From: Allygus modestus
Taxonomy: Eukaryota > Arthropoda > Insecta > Hemiptera > Cicadellidae
Assembly: GCA_963675035.1 (NCBI GenBank)
Contig: OY776112.1
Span: 353,281,387-353,345,386, forward strand
Direction: 5' to 3'
DNA length: 64,000 bases
In this document: positions 12,598 through 24,472 of the stretch, one piece after another
Position numbering within the stretch: position 1 is the stretch's first letter
Layout: every line of letters starts with the position of its first letter
The notes under the pieces: model-generated
What the model was told of the DNA's origin: nothing
What the model saw: the letters and a program-made list of their open reading frames with translations, nothing else
Databases searched by the model: none
Position numbers and translations under genes: made by a program

Positions 12598-12707
12598 AAT
12601 GGAACCAGACGAGAAATTCAATGATTTCAACGGTTCACCTACTTACCTCCAACAGCAAGTAGAAAGAAAACTGGACAGAGTGAGAGTGGGAGTGGCAGTT
12701 CTACAAG
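12598..12707 (+). CDS. Possible internal exon, unknown gene
   Basis: It is bounded by TTTATTTATAG on the left and CAAG|GTAAAA on the right, a plausible acceptor and donor. The frame from ATG at 12599 reads 36 codons of polar, helix-prone sequence: Met-Glu-Pro-Asp-Glu-Lys near the start, then a Gln-Gln-Gln and Arg/Lys-rich segment ending Val-Ala-Val-Leu-Gln. It stays open across the exon, and base composition is less AT-rich than the surroundings. The mirror exon (50700-50809, minus) has both splice sites and the open frame, with one Lys-to-Ile change. It ends in phase 1, compatible with an acceptor inside the candidate terminal exon. I do not recognise the family. Confidence 0.3.
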
Positions 12708-14254
12708 GTAAAATCCAATATAACAATCCGAATAAAAAAAAAGAAAGTTACAGTCCCCATCTAACCCCATCTAACATACGCTACCGACAGTGAGGTGCCT
12801 CCCTCCTATCTTAAGATTAAATTATAAACCCTTTTTCCAGGCCTATTACAGTGTCAGGGGATATTTAGTTTGCCGGCAAGCTAAGTAGCCAAACAAAAAT
12901 ACCCTTGCTGCAGCAAACCTAATATTTAATACACAAGCAGATTTTGTGTCACGCTGAGATATCAGGATCCACTGTACCGATTGTTATGATTGAAGTATCT
13001 ATGCGGAAATGTCTCAATGCGTAGTTCTGCAGAAAATCATTAAAATCTATATCGGCCCTCAGGCCCCAAAGGCCTTCAAAGTTGCAATGTTAATCTTATG
13101 CAGTGTCTCCAGTTCGGCCAGGGACAAATACCATACAAGTAGTTAAATATTATTGTATTGTAGGTAAAATTATTGCACGTTTGCAAAGACACCTAAAACT
13201 TACACTCAGACGTTAAGATAGACAAACATTCAAACACTCAGACGTTAAAATAGACAAACATTCAATTTTTTTAAGTAGAACAGCTGTAAATTTCCAAACG
13301 AAATAAAGGTTCGAATAAATAAACAAATGCTTAACAAAACTCACGATATTTTACAAAGCCTATGTAGGGTATTTATAAAAATAAATGGCAAATAATCCAA
13401 CAAAAAATTGTATTTAGTACTTTTAAAATATGTTCTGAGAGCCTATTTATGTATTTTTAAAATTTAATTCATTAAGAGGTTTTTAATTAGTAGGTCATAA
13501 TCATGTATAGTTTAGGCTGATCCCAAATTATTATACAATTTACCGTATCGTACGTGACCTATCATACATGGTACAACGGGCTGAATTATCGTACAAAACG
13601 ATAATAATCATACAACTGGAGACACTGATCTTATGGAAGAACAGTAATCATTGAAATTGAGAATTTGATAGCTGTTGAAGGTAACAAAACACAGTACAGA
13701 AGAAAGATCAGCTGCTTCAGGCTAGCTTATGGAATGGCAACATAATTTAAAGTCACAACCGTATTTGCTTGAATTTGTGAGCAGCTGGATTTGCTAGTTT
13801 GTTATAATATTATAAAGAAGAGATGGTTTTTGTCTGTCTGATGTTCTGGGTGAACACAAAAACTACTGAACTGACTGGGCTGAAATTTTACATAAAGGTA
13901 GATCTTGAACCCATGCAACATATAGGCCTATTCACTTCCTTAAAATCCCCTCGGGGCTAAGCCCCGTGAACGTCCTAAGTTTCAATGTTTACATTTCAGA
14001 ATAAAGTAAACATTCAGAAACTGTAATGCGAACAGCTGTTTCATGCTAACTTAATTGCAGATTGCATTGACTATAGATTGGGTAAAGAAAACACCTGTGC
14101 GAAGAACGGGTACATCAGCTAGTTCTCCATAAGATTCACATACTGTATTTAGAACTTTCAATATGTTAGTTACCGATTGACATATAGCAATTATTCAAAA
14201 TGCTAAATTGTTAGCTATTTTAATGGTGTGCAATAAAGTTTCATTGGCTCTTGA
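12708..14254. other. Possible intron or intergenic sequence
   Basis: AT-rich, present in both arms. A segment at about 13811-13990 resembles a dispersed transposon-derived repeat (aminoacyl-like CTACTGAACTGACTGGGCTG phrase followed by TCGGGGCTAAGCCCC). Relative to the mirror copy, the left arm lacks about 47 bp near 14030 and about 35 bp near 13480. No gene is evident. Confidence 0.45.
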
Positions 14255-14622
14255 CAGTGGCGTAACTGATTTTTTGGGCCCCCCCCCCCGCAAACTTATT
14301 TTTAGCCCCCATGTAGCATAATCGCACAGTTTCAAAGAATCAATTCGAGATGACCAGCGTGTTGGGCAACTTTTTTTTTATTTTTAAGTGTAAGTATTTT
14401 AACTTAAAACGTCATACCTTGTAATACTTTGACTAAAAGAACTACACCAAAACAATTATGTTTTTTGGAATATTTGAAAAAGTATACCGGTAATCTAAAA
14501 AAAAGTTTAAAGTGTGGGCGGCAAAATGAACATTGCTGTTTTTTTTTTTTAGACGACTTATACAGTGAAAAGCAGCATAACTAATTCAGAATGGCTAAAG
14601 TTATTAACATTTATCAAAATTA
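14255..14622. mobile_element. hAT MITE, truncated copy (left arm)
   Basis: It starts CAGTGGCGTAACTGA next to GCTCTTGA, the target duplication seen at both sides of the intact right-arm copy (48665-49104). The other terminus and its target duplication are missing: the left arm skips from the interior to TATTGGTATATC, consistent with a deletion of about 190 bp at an ACT microhomology. Non-autonomous, with no transposase. Confidence 0.8.
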
Positions 14623-14675
14623 GTATTGGTATATCATTGCTGACCAGATATATAGTATTGAAAAATATTTTTCAG

Positions 14676-14900
14676 AATGGCCATTCTGGAAGAGCTAGTA
14701 AGCAGTTCAAGTGATCTTCAGCCATATCTTTCAGCCGTGGACCAACAAAAGAAAGAGTTCTCCAGCCAAATCTTTTGACCTGTGCAACAGAAGAAGTGTC
14801 TCCCCGTACCTGTTAGAGTTAGATTTAAAGGGCCGTTGAAGCCTTCACGATAAAATCATTGCATTAAACAATGTGTGCAATAAAGTGTTTTATCTTTAAA
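14676..14900 (+). CDS. Possible terminal exon with polyadenylation signal
   Basis: ATTTTTCAG precedes 14676, and AATAAA lies at 14879-14884. From ATG at 14677 a 33-codon frame runs to TGA at 14776-14778, rich in Ser, Glu and Gln. Using an internal acceptor (TATCTTTCAG) the upstream candidate exon could join in phase 1 and share the last residues. In the right arm the same exon (about 48292-48500, minus) carries a small insertion that stops the frame a few codons early, so at most one arm would encode the full peptide. It could equally be a pseudogene or a non-coding 3' end. The function is unknown. Confidence 0.25.
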
Positions 14901-15601
14901 TGTTTAGTATTTTTGAATATACCTATTTACATATAAAGTTGGAAGATCCAGTGATTTAGAATCTTGAAAATTTCATTGTATCTTTTGGTACTGTTGTGAA
15001 AAGTGATAACTTTTAATCCAGGTTAATTTTTTCAATTAACCGTTTTTAACGTAACTTAGTAGGAATGCTTAATTTATTTACAGATGAAATATTTTTTGCA
15101 ATATTATATATTAAATATATGAACAAACTATAAAATTTGAACAACCCCTCAAAATTTGTCCAGTTTAAAGATTATGTTTTTTTTAAACAGTTTAAAAATA
15201 TTTTTTTACTGTTTTGGTCACTCAAGATCAAACCTGTAATGTGAAGACGAATACCTGGTGTAATTTTAAACTATGTAGAGTATAAGTGTTTCAAAAGCAA
15301 CTTTACGGTGGGTTACCTTTATTAGTATAAAGTTTTAAATTTGGACCCATCTTAATGTGATATATAAATTTTTACTGAAACTTGGTGTATAAAATTGTTG
15401 GTGGACAGGTGATGTCGAGTTGAATTTGTCTGTGCAATATTTCCCGGTGATTTAACCTTTCTCAAGTGATGTATACCATTACAGACATTTAATTTTGCAC
15501 AAGAAATAAGCTGTTCACTGTTTTTCTTTACACAGAAAAAATACAAACTTACCTGACAGGTATTTTGGTTAATATTTCACTCAAATTTGTGTAACAAATA
15601 T
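14901..15601. other. Arm sequence without a recognised gene
   Basis: AT-rich. The minus-strand frame at 15352-15546 is identical in translation to its mirror copy, but shows no domain, and its conservation is no greater than that of flanking sequence. Confidence 0.4.
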
Positions 15602-15875
15602 AACACAAATGTTATGTGTTGACTTATTATGCTACGTGTTATTTACAATAAAATGGTTATATTAATACAAATTTGGGTAAGTATTTTAACACAGTATTTC
15701 TGTGTTGCTTAATCATAGAGTATTTTTTTTCACACACAAAAATGTGTTAAACATTTAACACGGAAGAAATATGTGTTACCGAGTGACACAAGGAATTGTG
15801 ATGGTTTCCAACTCAGGTAAGTGGGTGAACTTCAACACAAGCAGCTGAGTGTTATTTCGACACAAGAGAGTGTGA
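15602..15875. repeat. Cluster of about seven short dyads of the AACACA/TGTGTT type
   Basis: Small inverted repeats start at about 15602, 15688, 15734, 15756, 15787, 15835 and 15860, each pairing an ACACA-like half with a TGTGT-like half across 4-11 bp. The best is AACACAGTATTTCTGTGTT (15688-15706) with perfect 7-bp halves. The cluster is kept in the mirror arm at about 47293-47566. It may be a protein-binding array or the subterminal region of an old transposon. Confidence 0.6.
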
Positions 15876-17799
15876 GGTCTTACTGGGACATCTTGGTATT
15901 AAATTTGGGTCGAATTAACACGATTATTTTTTACAGTGCGAAGGTTAATTTCAAATATAGTTTGGTCAAACAAAAATTAACAGAGTTTAGCACTCATTAA
16001 TTTGTTGTTTCTTAAATAAAACTTAAATCATCTCAAATGATTAAATGTTCTCAAATGTTCGGGATAGTTCGCCTCACCATAATTCGTGTTCACCTGTGCT
16101 GTTTTTGTCGGGTTTTGGCACAAATCAAAGGAGACGAGCGGAAGTGAATGGGCGAGCATGGTATTGCATTGGTATTGGGCGAGCGTGTACTTGATTAGTT
16201 TGTTGTACACATTTGGTTGATTTGGTGCAAGACTCGTTCCAAACATCGAGAGAATCATTCGGCGATAGTGTATTGATACAAAATATTTTGTGCAGCTCCC
16301 ACACTTCTCACGACTACCGAAAAATTGCAGTTAGGCCAAATGATCAGGCGTATTCGCGAGAAGTGTGGGACAGCCTTTATTGATTAGGCCTAACACAAAT
16401 TATTTTAATTTACCTTCAACCTAACGAGTTTGCTGCACCCATATGTTTAAACATTAAGTTTTATAGGCAAACAAATATTTAAATAACAGCAAATAAATTT
16501 TAAATCAGCAAAAGAAAATAAACTTTTTAAGAGTAAAAAATAGCTAATCCTACAAGAACAAATGTTCCAAATATACTGCTTACAACAGTGACACAGTTCA
16601 ATGGCTTGTGTTGACCATTCCATTTGAAAAAAAACCAAGAAACCTAATGTAATAATTTAGTACCTATTTGTTAAGACATAATTTAAAATACAATACTCAA
16701 AAACATAAATGATATATTGTCAATTTTGGTTAGAATACCATCCTCGTGTTTATAAAGACTACCATAAAAACTTATTAGGACCATACGTTCACCCAGTAAA
16801 ATATATTTAATATACTGAGTAGCCAAATGTTTTCTGCAGGGATATTATTATGACAGATAGTATTGTTAACTTCCCCTCCAACGCTGATCATCCCACTTGT
16901 TTTAGAAATATAAATTGCTATTGAAATATTCAGTCTCTTGGAGGTAATAAATTTTAAATTCATTTGCCTGATAAAAAATTAATACTAAAGTGATCAGGCC
17001 TACTTTATAACATTTTCACGGGATTTTGTATAGCAAATTAATGAAATTGTATTACTTTACTTACTAGCAAAGGAAGTAGCTTAAATAAAACTCAAATTAT
17101 TGATAAAATTACAAATTTTATTGAATATCTTATATGAATAGAAAAGTAATATCAAAAAAACACTGTATTCTACTGTTGTTTTTAATTGATTTAATTTTAT
17201 GTCATAAATTGCTAACTTTATTATTTTCAAAGCGCCCTCCAGTTCATCCAGGAAACTTCTTCTGCACTGCCACTAAAATCAAAAACCAAAACAGATGTTA
17301 AAACTTATGTTAAATAAATTTAATGCAACATAACAAGCAAAATTAATACACTTGCTGCAGGCACAGGTATATGTGTCTCTAGTACGAGGCACCATCGCAA
17401 ACAATTCTTCATATTAACAAATCTGTAAGCAAGTATTCAAATTCAATTATTTCTTTACAAGTTAATAACTATCACACTGTACATTCGGTAAACCGTGCTA
17501 CACGCATGGATGAAATGGGAATTAGCCTCTATTTAAATTAATCTATATATAGTTAAATATTTTCATGCATCACTGCATTCCGGGCATGACCAAAGCTTCC
17601 GAAACCTCTTAAAAACTCAGAAGTCGTATTCCAGATAACTAAGTAACTTATCTATAATTTCATTAAGAATAACTCAATTGGTTACCTATATTATTTTCAT
17701 GCAAGTACATTTGCCATTGGGGTGTGATCGAGCTAAAGGAAACTTTATAGCACGACAGATCAATATTCCCATGCGTAGTTCCCACTGACTCGTCAGAAC
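15876..17799. other. Arm sequence without a recognised gene
   Basis: Contains a short hairpin element at about 16295-16370, where CCCACACTTCTC pairs with GAGAAGTGTGGG (mirror at about 46799-46872). Several 60-76-residue frames (16028-16258, 16447-16638, 16775-16963) are nearly identical to their mirror copies. They lack domains and show only the same low level of change as flanking DNA. Confidence 0.45.
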
Positions 17800-18427
17800 C
17801 AGGGGCGGATCCAGGGAGTCACACGGGGGGGGGAATGCCAGGGGTTTGGGGGGGTATGGAATCCCCCCGGGGTAGGGGGTCTGGGAGTCCTCCCCAGGAA
17901 ATTTGTTAAAAACTCCATATCAATAATTTTATCGGCTGTAAAAAATAGCCGAACGCGTTTTATAGACCAAAATGTGAGTTATCGGCCTAAAAAGACGACT
18001 ATTGAATTCATGGACCGAAATCAGCTATTTGACCTGTTTTTTGGATTAAAAATGGCAATTTTACCACATTTCAAGGTCGCTGTAACTTTTAAACCGTAAA
18101 CGACAAGTGAACATAGTTTATCGGCCAAAAAAACCTCAACAGTTTATATCCAAACTGCAATTTAAAGGCCAAACACGCCAGCGGAAGTATCAAAGTATGT
18201 TATCGTTGAAAACAAAGATTTTACCTAAACTAAGATCGAAACAAATTTGATCGGCCGAGATACGGCGATTTTAAACGATTTTAAGGGACACCCGAGACAC
18301 ATATTACCAGCCTAAAATAGCAGTGCTTCCCGAAAGGTGGTCTGCCGACCCCCAGGCCCCAAGACAGAATGTTCTCATTCTTTCTGTAACGGAATATGTA
18401 AAATCCCAAAACTTTCTGCAAGCCTAA
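17800..18427 (+). mobile_element. Terminal part of a CAGGGGCGGATCC-type element (left arm)
   Basis: It begins CAGGGGCGGATCCAGGGAGT and continues with G/C homopolymer runs, then repeated TTATCGGCC-like phrases. It matches the reverse complement of 44745-45368 and also, in direct orientation, 43045-43560. The end motif is hAT-like by general appearance. The far terminus is absent here: homology stops at 18427, where the arms lose collinearity. Confidence 0.7.
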
Positions 18428-18897
18428 AGCGATTTTTCATGCGCCTACCGCAACCATTGGAATCATATTATAAAGCCCCTTGTAAAAAACTAATAAGTAC
18501 GAAAATTATTTAAATAAATCATCTTATTGGAAAACTCCAAATTTTGGCAATCCAAAAGAAAAGTAATTTAATAGCAAAAATTACAACAATAGCCTGATTA
18601 GCTTGAACATATTAAACTAATATCTATAATAATAACAATAATATTAATCAGGTAGTACAGTATAATCAACCAATGTCTAAAATAAGCACTTACTTCTAAA
18701 TTAATTTATAGACTGAGATTCAAGGTCTGTAGGCATAATTTGTTGTATTAAAACAAACATATTTTTTTAATAACATATTTGGAAACTCAGTTAGTCAACT
18801 AACTTGGAGTCCCTTACAACCAAATAATTAATATTTATTTAGTACTTAAGTACTTTCATCTATTTTAGGTATTTTCGTCAAGGACCCTGCATTGGAA

Positions 18898-19055
18898 ATA
18901 ATTTTTCGTCATACTACGCGGGAACATATGACTTCGATACTAAAATGCGGCTGGAAACTTGCTGTTTTCATTTAAAATAACATATGTTCCTTTGATGTCT
19001 TTTCCAATCACTTCTTTTCCGATCACTAAAATTAGCTACATGTTAATCTTATGGT
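18898..19055 (-). repeat. Dispersed repeat, reverse copy of 1256-1425
   Basis: Reverse complement of the left-flank segment, including the CATATGTTCC and GGAAACTTGCTGTTTTCATT stretches. The palindromic MITE copy B lies 400 bp downstream. Confidence 0.7.
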
Positions 19056-19452
19056 GAAAGCCTATTTTTGCCGTACAGTTCTTTTCCGATCAGTTTTAGA
19101 AGTTACAAACGCGACGCAACAGCTGACTTTCATTGTTGTCAAATCATTGGCCACAGTTAACCTCTCATTGATGTTACACGTGTGAAGCACATTATGGCAT
19201 TGTGTTTTTGTCATTTATAAAATAATGTAACAATGAAAATTGCACCATAAATATCAATTTGGATTTTGATAAAAAATAGCTTAGAAGAAATCTTTTTAAA
19301 GCTAAGTAGCCTAGGCTTATGGTTTTTGTTTCATAAAATATGTAAATAGCCTATAGTAAAATAATAATCAGGCCTATGTGTTTTTTTTGAGTAAAATAAA
19401 CCTTGATTCTAGAGTAAAATTATTTCTTGGTTTGTAATTAAATGACTTTTTA

Positions 19453-19605
19453 GTAGTATGACGAAAAGTATAGTTCAATACTCGTCCAAAAAGCTCTTTG
19501 CCAGTGCTTGATCTAAATTCCGCGCTCGACTTCGTCTCGCACGTTGACACGATCTCGCACTGGCAAAGAGCGCTTTTCCGGACTAGTAACGAAATATACT
19601 ATTCC
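19453..19605. mobile_element. Palindromic MITE, copy B
   Basis: It starts AGTATGACGAAAAGTATAG and ends ACGAAATATACTATTCCG. Inner CTCTTTGCCAGTGC pairs with GCACTGGCAAAGAG. The loop is longer than in copy A and includes GCTCGACTTCGTCTCGC. The plus-strand frame at 19498-19740 is only the MITE read through. Confidence 0.75.
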
Positions 19606-20084
19606 GATAATTTTGCTCGTAGCAGACTTGCATTTAACAGACAATGCCTGGTGATGCATCGCGTAATAGGGTTTTTAATTTTTTTATATAATATTTCTAA
19701 ACAAACCAAGCAAAAGACGGCTCAATTGGTTGGTTGGTAGAATCAAAAAGACAATGTAACGTCACTGATTGGAGCCGCACGATCATATGATATATCCGAG
19801 CGATGCATTGCATAGTAGTTGAACTATGAATATCCCGATTCTCTTTAAATATCGTATCGATTAAATACGTACTGCCGTATCGTATGGCTTGCATAGTGGG
19901 ATGTGCTGCTGCAAGTCAGAAATATTTAATTACTTTAACTCCCAGATAATCCTGGGTTGCAGTAGAAAAAATTGTTGAATCGGACGGCAAATGAATCGCC
20001 CAAAACCAGTATTGAAAGATAATCCTTCTGCTCCGGTACCCTGGATTAACGTTTAAATTACGTTTAAATAACGTTTAAAAATTA
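19606..20084. other. Anonymous sequence
   Basis: No gene is seen. Near 20050-20090 a short ACGTTTAAAT-type phrase repeats three times just before the retroelement fragment begins. Confidence 0.4.
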
Positions 20085-21740
20085 AAGTTTTACGGGATTG
20101 GCGGGAGTGAGCTGAATTTGTTTGTGAGCTATCTTCAAAACCGAAGTCAGTCTGTTTATGTTAATGGTGAATGGTCCAGAACTACAGTAGAACTCCAATT
20201 ATCCAAATTAATTGGGGATCGGGCCAATTCGGATATGCAGAAATTCGGATAATCAGGTATACCTCGGGAATTAAGCAAAAAACATCACCATACATAAAAA
20301 ATCAGAATTTTATCGACAAAGTTATTATAAATGTAGTGAACAGAAAGTGAGCGAACTGTATCAAGAATATACGTCATAAAAATTAAATTACACGAGTTAA
20401 ATTGAATACAGTATATACAGTTGCTCTTATCAATAGGCCTACATACTGTACGTATTTCACTGTTCAGTGTTGGTTATTTCACTTGAACATCTCGAGCAAA
20501 GTGAATTTATCACTTAGCGAAAGGACAACACGTTTACGTTTTGTACTCATTTCGAACGATAATCTCGGTGAAAGAACAGTAGCGACTGATGATGAGCAGG
20601 GCGGGAAGGGGGTATGACTCATTGTTCCCTGCGAAAATATCGTCCGGAAGGTAACAGCGTAGGCTTTTATTTTAGCGCTCACGGCGCATTATCGCTACAC
20701 GCGCTCCCGCTGTTATTTTCTTGATTTTTATATTTCTATTATTTCACTCAAAATCGATTCGGATAATTGGATATTCGGATAATTGGGGTTCGGATAATTG
20801 GATTTCTACTGTACAGAGATTACGTGTGGCATCCCTCATGGGTCGATTCTTGGTCCCTTACTTTTTCTTATTTCTATTAACGATTTACCTGCAAACCTAA
20901 ATGCCTTTACATATATGTACGCAGATGACAGTTTTCTTGGTATTCAGATGTTTTTGAGCTCAAAAAGGTAGCTGAATCCACTCTGGAAGAAGCAGCCAAT
21001 TAGTTCCATGCAAATAATTTATTTTTAAACGATACAAAAACACAACCAGTCATTTTTACTTTTAAAAAACTGCCTCCTGGTATTCATAAAAAAACAGTAA
21101 TTGTGAAGTACTTGGGGATAACTCTTGATTCGACTCTCAACTGGGGCCCTCACGTTTATCTCGTAACAAGAAGAATCTCCCGGGTTGCTTTTTTGTTGAA
21201 GAGATTATTAAATGTGGTTCCATTAAAATATGTCATCACTTCATACTACGCATTTTTTCAATCAATTATCAGATATGGGCTTATTTTTTGTGGAAATTCA
21301 TCTAAAACGCACAATATCCTTTTGATTCAGAAAAAAGTTGTTAGAATGCTCACAAACTCATCATGGAAAGCTCACTGGAAACCTCTCTTTAAAGATCTGA
21401 AGATTCTGTCTGTCTACAACTTATACACTTTTTATTTAATTTTATAAATCTTGAAAAATCTGAGTAGTTTTAATTCAAGAAATAATACTCACTCCTACTA
21501 CAAACAAAATCAGTCAAAAATTGATGTACCTTATCGAAGAATGTCCAAAACTCAGTCTAGCCATATCATTATAGGAATTAAACTGTATAACAAATTACCA
21601 CAATCTGCTCTTGACATTCCATTTAATTCATTTAAGAAAATACTATTTGAATGGCTACTTTCAACCCCATTTTACTCTGTTGATGAATCTTTAGAGCTAA
21701 ATAGTAGAGACGTTTCGTTTAGACGCGGCAGCGAGAGGTC
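20085..21740 (+). pseudogene. Broken Jockey-type non-LTR retrotransposon, reverse transcriptase 3' part
   Basis: This fragment encodes the later part of a reverse transcriptase that would copy its own RNA at nicked chromosomal DNA. The first piece (20085-20180) reads a YGI-G-G segment and LFVSYLQNRSQ. After an inserted MITE, 20814-20935 reads CGIPHGSILGPLLF and then the catalytic YADD box. A frameshift and a TAG follow. From 21103 the frame reads KYLGITLDSTLNWGPH (thumb region) and, after an in-frame TAA at 21445, ends with a typical C-terminal KLYNKLPQS and PFYSVDE segment near 21700. Endonuclease and ORF1 are absent. It is 5'-truncated and inactive. The assignment to the Jockey/CR1 group rests on the PQGSILGP-like, YADD and terminal motifs. 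Confidence 0.88.
20185..20811. mobile_element. Tc1/mariner-pogo-like MITE inserted in the Jockey element
   Basis: The left end is CAGTAGAACTCCAATTATCC and the right end is its inverse with one mismatch (GGATAATTGGATTTCTACTG). It is flanked on both sides by TA (20183-20184, 20812-20813). Extra GGATAATTGG-type subterminal repeats follow inside the right end. It splits the reverse transcriptase between the NGEW-like and CGIPHGS segments, so it landed after the retroelement. The internal frames (20402-20617 and the minus-strand 20479-20682) have no transposase motif. Confidence 0.88.
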
Positions 21741-21850
21741 CTTGCCGAGATGTTGTTAGCGAAATATTTCGTTTAGACGTGGCAACGAGAGGAACTTACC
21801 GAGATGTTTTTTAGCGGAATGTTTCGTTTAGACGAGGCAGCTATTCTCGT
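21711..21850. repeat. Tandem repeat, about 55-bp unit, 2.5 copies
   Basis: CGTTTAGACG recurs at 21715, 21770 and 21824 within near-identical units that also carry GGCAACGAGAGG and CCGAGATG. It starts exactly where the Jockey element ends. Confidence 0.8.
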
Positions 21851-23040
21851 ACTGGGCAATCAAAATTGTTAGCGTGATGTTTTGTTAACTAAATATGTCG
21901 CCGATCAATATAATTATTTTTAAAGAGATTTTTGCATTCTATATTCTGTTATATTTGAGCAATCGACATCTCTACCGAGATGTTTTAACAAATTGCTACA
22001 TTTGGGAGTTATTTAATAAAACGATGCATTCAAATACGTGAAAATTAAAAAATAAAATAAATAAAATCTAATACGTAAATTAATAATGGAGAGTAGAAAC
22101 AAATGTTAATCATTATTAAATATAGACAAGCATAATTATACTTTTAATGCTCACAGAATTTGTGAACTTTTTAGGCAGCAGTATAATTCTGCAACTTTCC
22201 CACTTTTTATACTATATACTCTCATTCCAACATTTGTTATTACTTATAAAATTGTAAATGAAAGATGTTTTTAGAATTATTATGTAGAAATAAAATACTA
22301 TAAGACGTTGCCAAAATTATAACACACGATTAAAATCAAATAAAAACAAATATTTGATCGAATCATTAATTAATTTAAACTTAATAATAATTAAATTAAT
22401 TTGTTTACACACGATATAGGATATAAGGAAAACATTGCCCATTGAAATTGAACTCCCAATAAAGCCAGTATAAAGAGCCTATATTTTACAACATTAAAAA
22501 CTTGTTTGGTAATTTTCTCCTATATAGAGTTTAATAATATGATACATAAAAACAAATATGAGAACCAAATTAATAAACGGTATCAGGAAACTGACACATA
22601 CTTTCTCCCTTTTAGCCCAACTTTAATGAATAAATTACTTTTTATTTACTAAATATAGAATACAAAGCACGGTCAAATGTACAGAAGTCTTGTAAACAAG
22701 TTGTTTTAACAAACATCAACCCAAATCCCTGCTTGGAGGCACTACAGAATCCATTGCTACACTTGTGGTTTTAAGAGGGGAAATGCCCCCTATTGCCCCC
22801 CCCCAGGGTTATTAAGGGGCAACACATATCGAATTACCTCTGTTGTCAATGCTAAATTGACAAGCATATCAAGTTTGAATGAAATTGATCAGTAAATAAG
22901 ACAGAAATAGTAATTTTTGTATTCCCCATAAGAATAACATTGGACAACGTACTGCGTTTACCGCTAAATGAAAATTTCAATTTTCTCCGAAACCAGCAAT
23001 CGTAGAATAGTAATTCAAAATACTAAATTATTTAGTTTTT

Positions 23041-23420
23041 TGAGCTCTTTTTAATGGTGAATAGTAATATTTTTTTATATTTATGTCTTTTTATGAAAAA
23101 TCAAAAAAACTGAATTTTGGATGTTTTAAGTCCTGTAGTTTCTGAACCCGAATTTTTACAGGAATGCCGGTGGTGTCACTTTGTTGGAAAACTAAAGTTC
23201 TACAAACCACTAAAGTTTAATCAAAATCGTTAGAGCAGTTTTTAAGAAATTTTGATTGTTCATGTTTTTTTGGTGGTTTTGGGGGACAATTACCCTTAAA
23301 AATCAAAAATTCAAAAAAATGAAAAAAACGCCTGGAGATATCGTGGATTAGTACCTACATACCAAATTTCATAAAAATCGGCCCATTGGTTAGGGCTCTA
23401 GCTCTGTACACATCCACACA

Positions 23421-23469
<49 letters not shown>
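23041..23469. repeat. Dispersed repeat fragment ending in (AC)n
   Basis: A segment at 23113-23180 (TTTTGGATGTTTTAAGTCCT onward) recurs inverted at 44669-44743. It is followed by the common ACCAAATTTCATAAAAATCG phrase and then an (AC)n run at 23422-23469. I infer decayed transposon sequence of unknown class. Confidence 0.6.
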
Positions 23470-23472
<3 letters not shown>

Positions 23473-24472
23473 TTTATATTGACGTGGGGTGAAATAATAA
23501 AGGTATATCTAAAAACAACTAATTACGGGTGGCTTATTTGCAAAAAATAATTTTAGTGCCTGATAAAAATGCGATCCACATCTATAACGGGTTTATCCTC
23601 TCGCTGCGCGCCGGCAGCAGACGATTTTGCTTAACGAATGCAACAATCGAGAGAAAACATCTCGATTATACAAACCTCTCGCTAAGCAATCGAAACAATC
23701 GATAAGCGGAACCTCTCGAGAAGGAACATTTCGATTGTTTTAACCTCTCGCAATCGCGCATCACTAGTTAGGTCAGGTGAGAATTTCATTAAAAATTAAA
23801 AATAAGACAAAAATCCAGACTTATCTGGTCCAGAGTGGCCAGACTTAAAATAAAACAATGAGACAATTACAGAAAACATATTTAAACACACAAAAAAAGT
23901 ATTTAAAGGATTTTTAACATTTTAGCTTGGCGGTGCATTCACATGCATTTTTGTAAAAAAACTCAAACACTTCTAGACCGAATTTGCTGGGAAAGGTTTT
24001 AACAGCTGGGGGAAAGGTGCCCCCAGCTATCCAATCCCAACCCAGCACTTAAAAATTGGCCTGAGGTCAACTGGACGTAATGTTCCCTGGGGTAACTTAA
24101 ATTACAGAAATAGCAAAACTTAAAATGCTTATTATTTTCTTATCTATGAAATAAATTAAATAAAACTTGCAGGGAACATGTATGAGCTTAATTACAACTA
24201 AAAGTGACCGAACGTGGCACTGGAAAAGTCCCAGAAGCCCACTTATTCAAGATAATCAATTGAGTCACTATGCCTAACTTAACAAGTCTCAAAAACACAT
24301 TTACAATGAACCAAAATGAATGGCTGACCTCACCAAGGTGTAGGTCAACCCAAGAACATAAAATAAAGTTATTTGGAGGCCTTAGGCCTAATATTACATA
24401 AACCGTGGACAAAATTCATTTTGGCTGAACACATAGCCTATTTCTGGCCGAAAGCCAGAACACTTTCAATAT

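Larger units (their letters stand above)
7552..18427 (+). repeat. Left palindrome arm, outer block
   Basis: Reverse complement of 44745-55876 throughout, in the same order. Paired landmarks are 8306-8500 with 54928-55122, 12104-12307 with 51100-51303, 15352-15546 with 47622-47816 and 16775-16963 with 46205-46390. Paired coordinates sum to about 63428 at the outer end and about 63168 near 16 kb. The drift is explained by about 260 bp of indels, mainly a deletion in the left copy of a hAT MITE. Point differences are about 1-3 per 100 in stretches I compared by eye. Confidence 0.95.
18428..24078. other. Left-only block between the two collinear palindrome blocks
   Basis: This 5.65-kb stretch has no collinear partner in the right arm. 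Its place there is taken by unrelated 39163-44744 (5.58 kb). It holds a dispersed repeat, a palindromic MITE, a broken Jockey element and microsatellites listed separately. At 18428-18897, 19056-19450, 21851-23040 and 23470-24078 I see nothing beyond AT-rich sequence, short C-runs near 22800, and a hAT-like end, GCGCATCACTA, near 23760. Confidence 0.8.
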
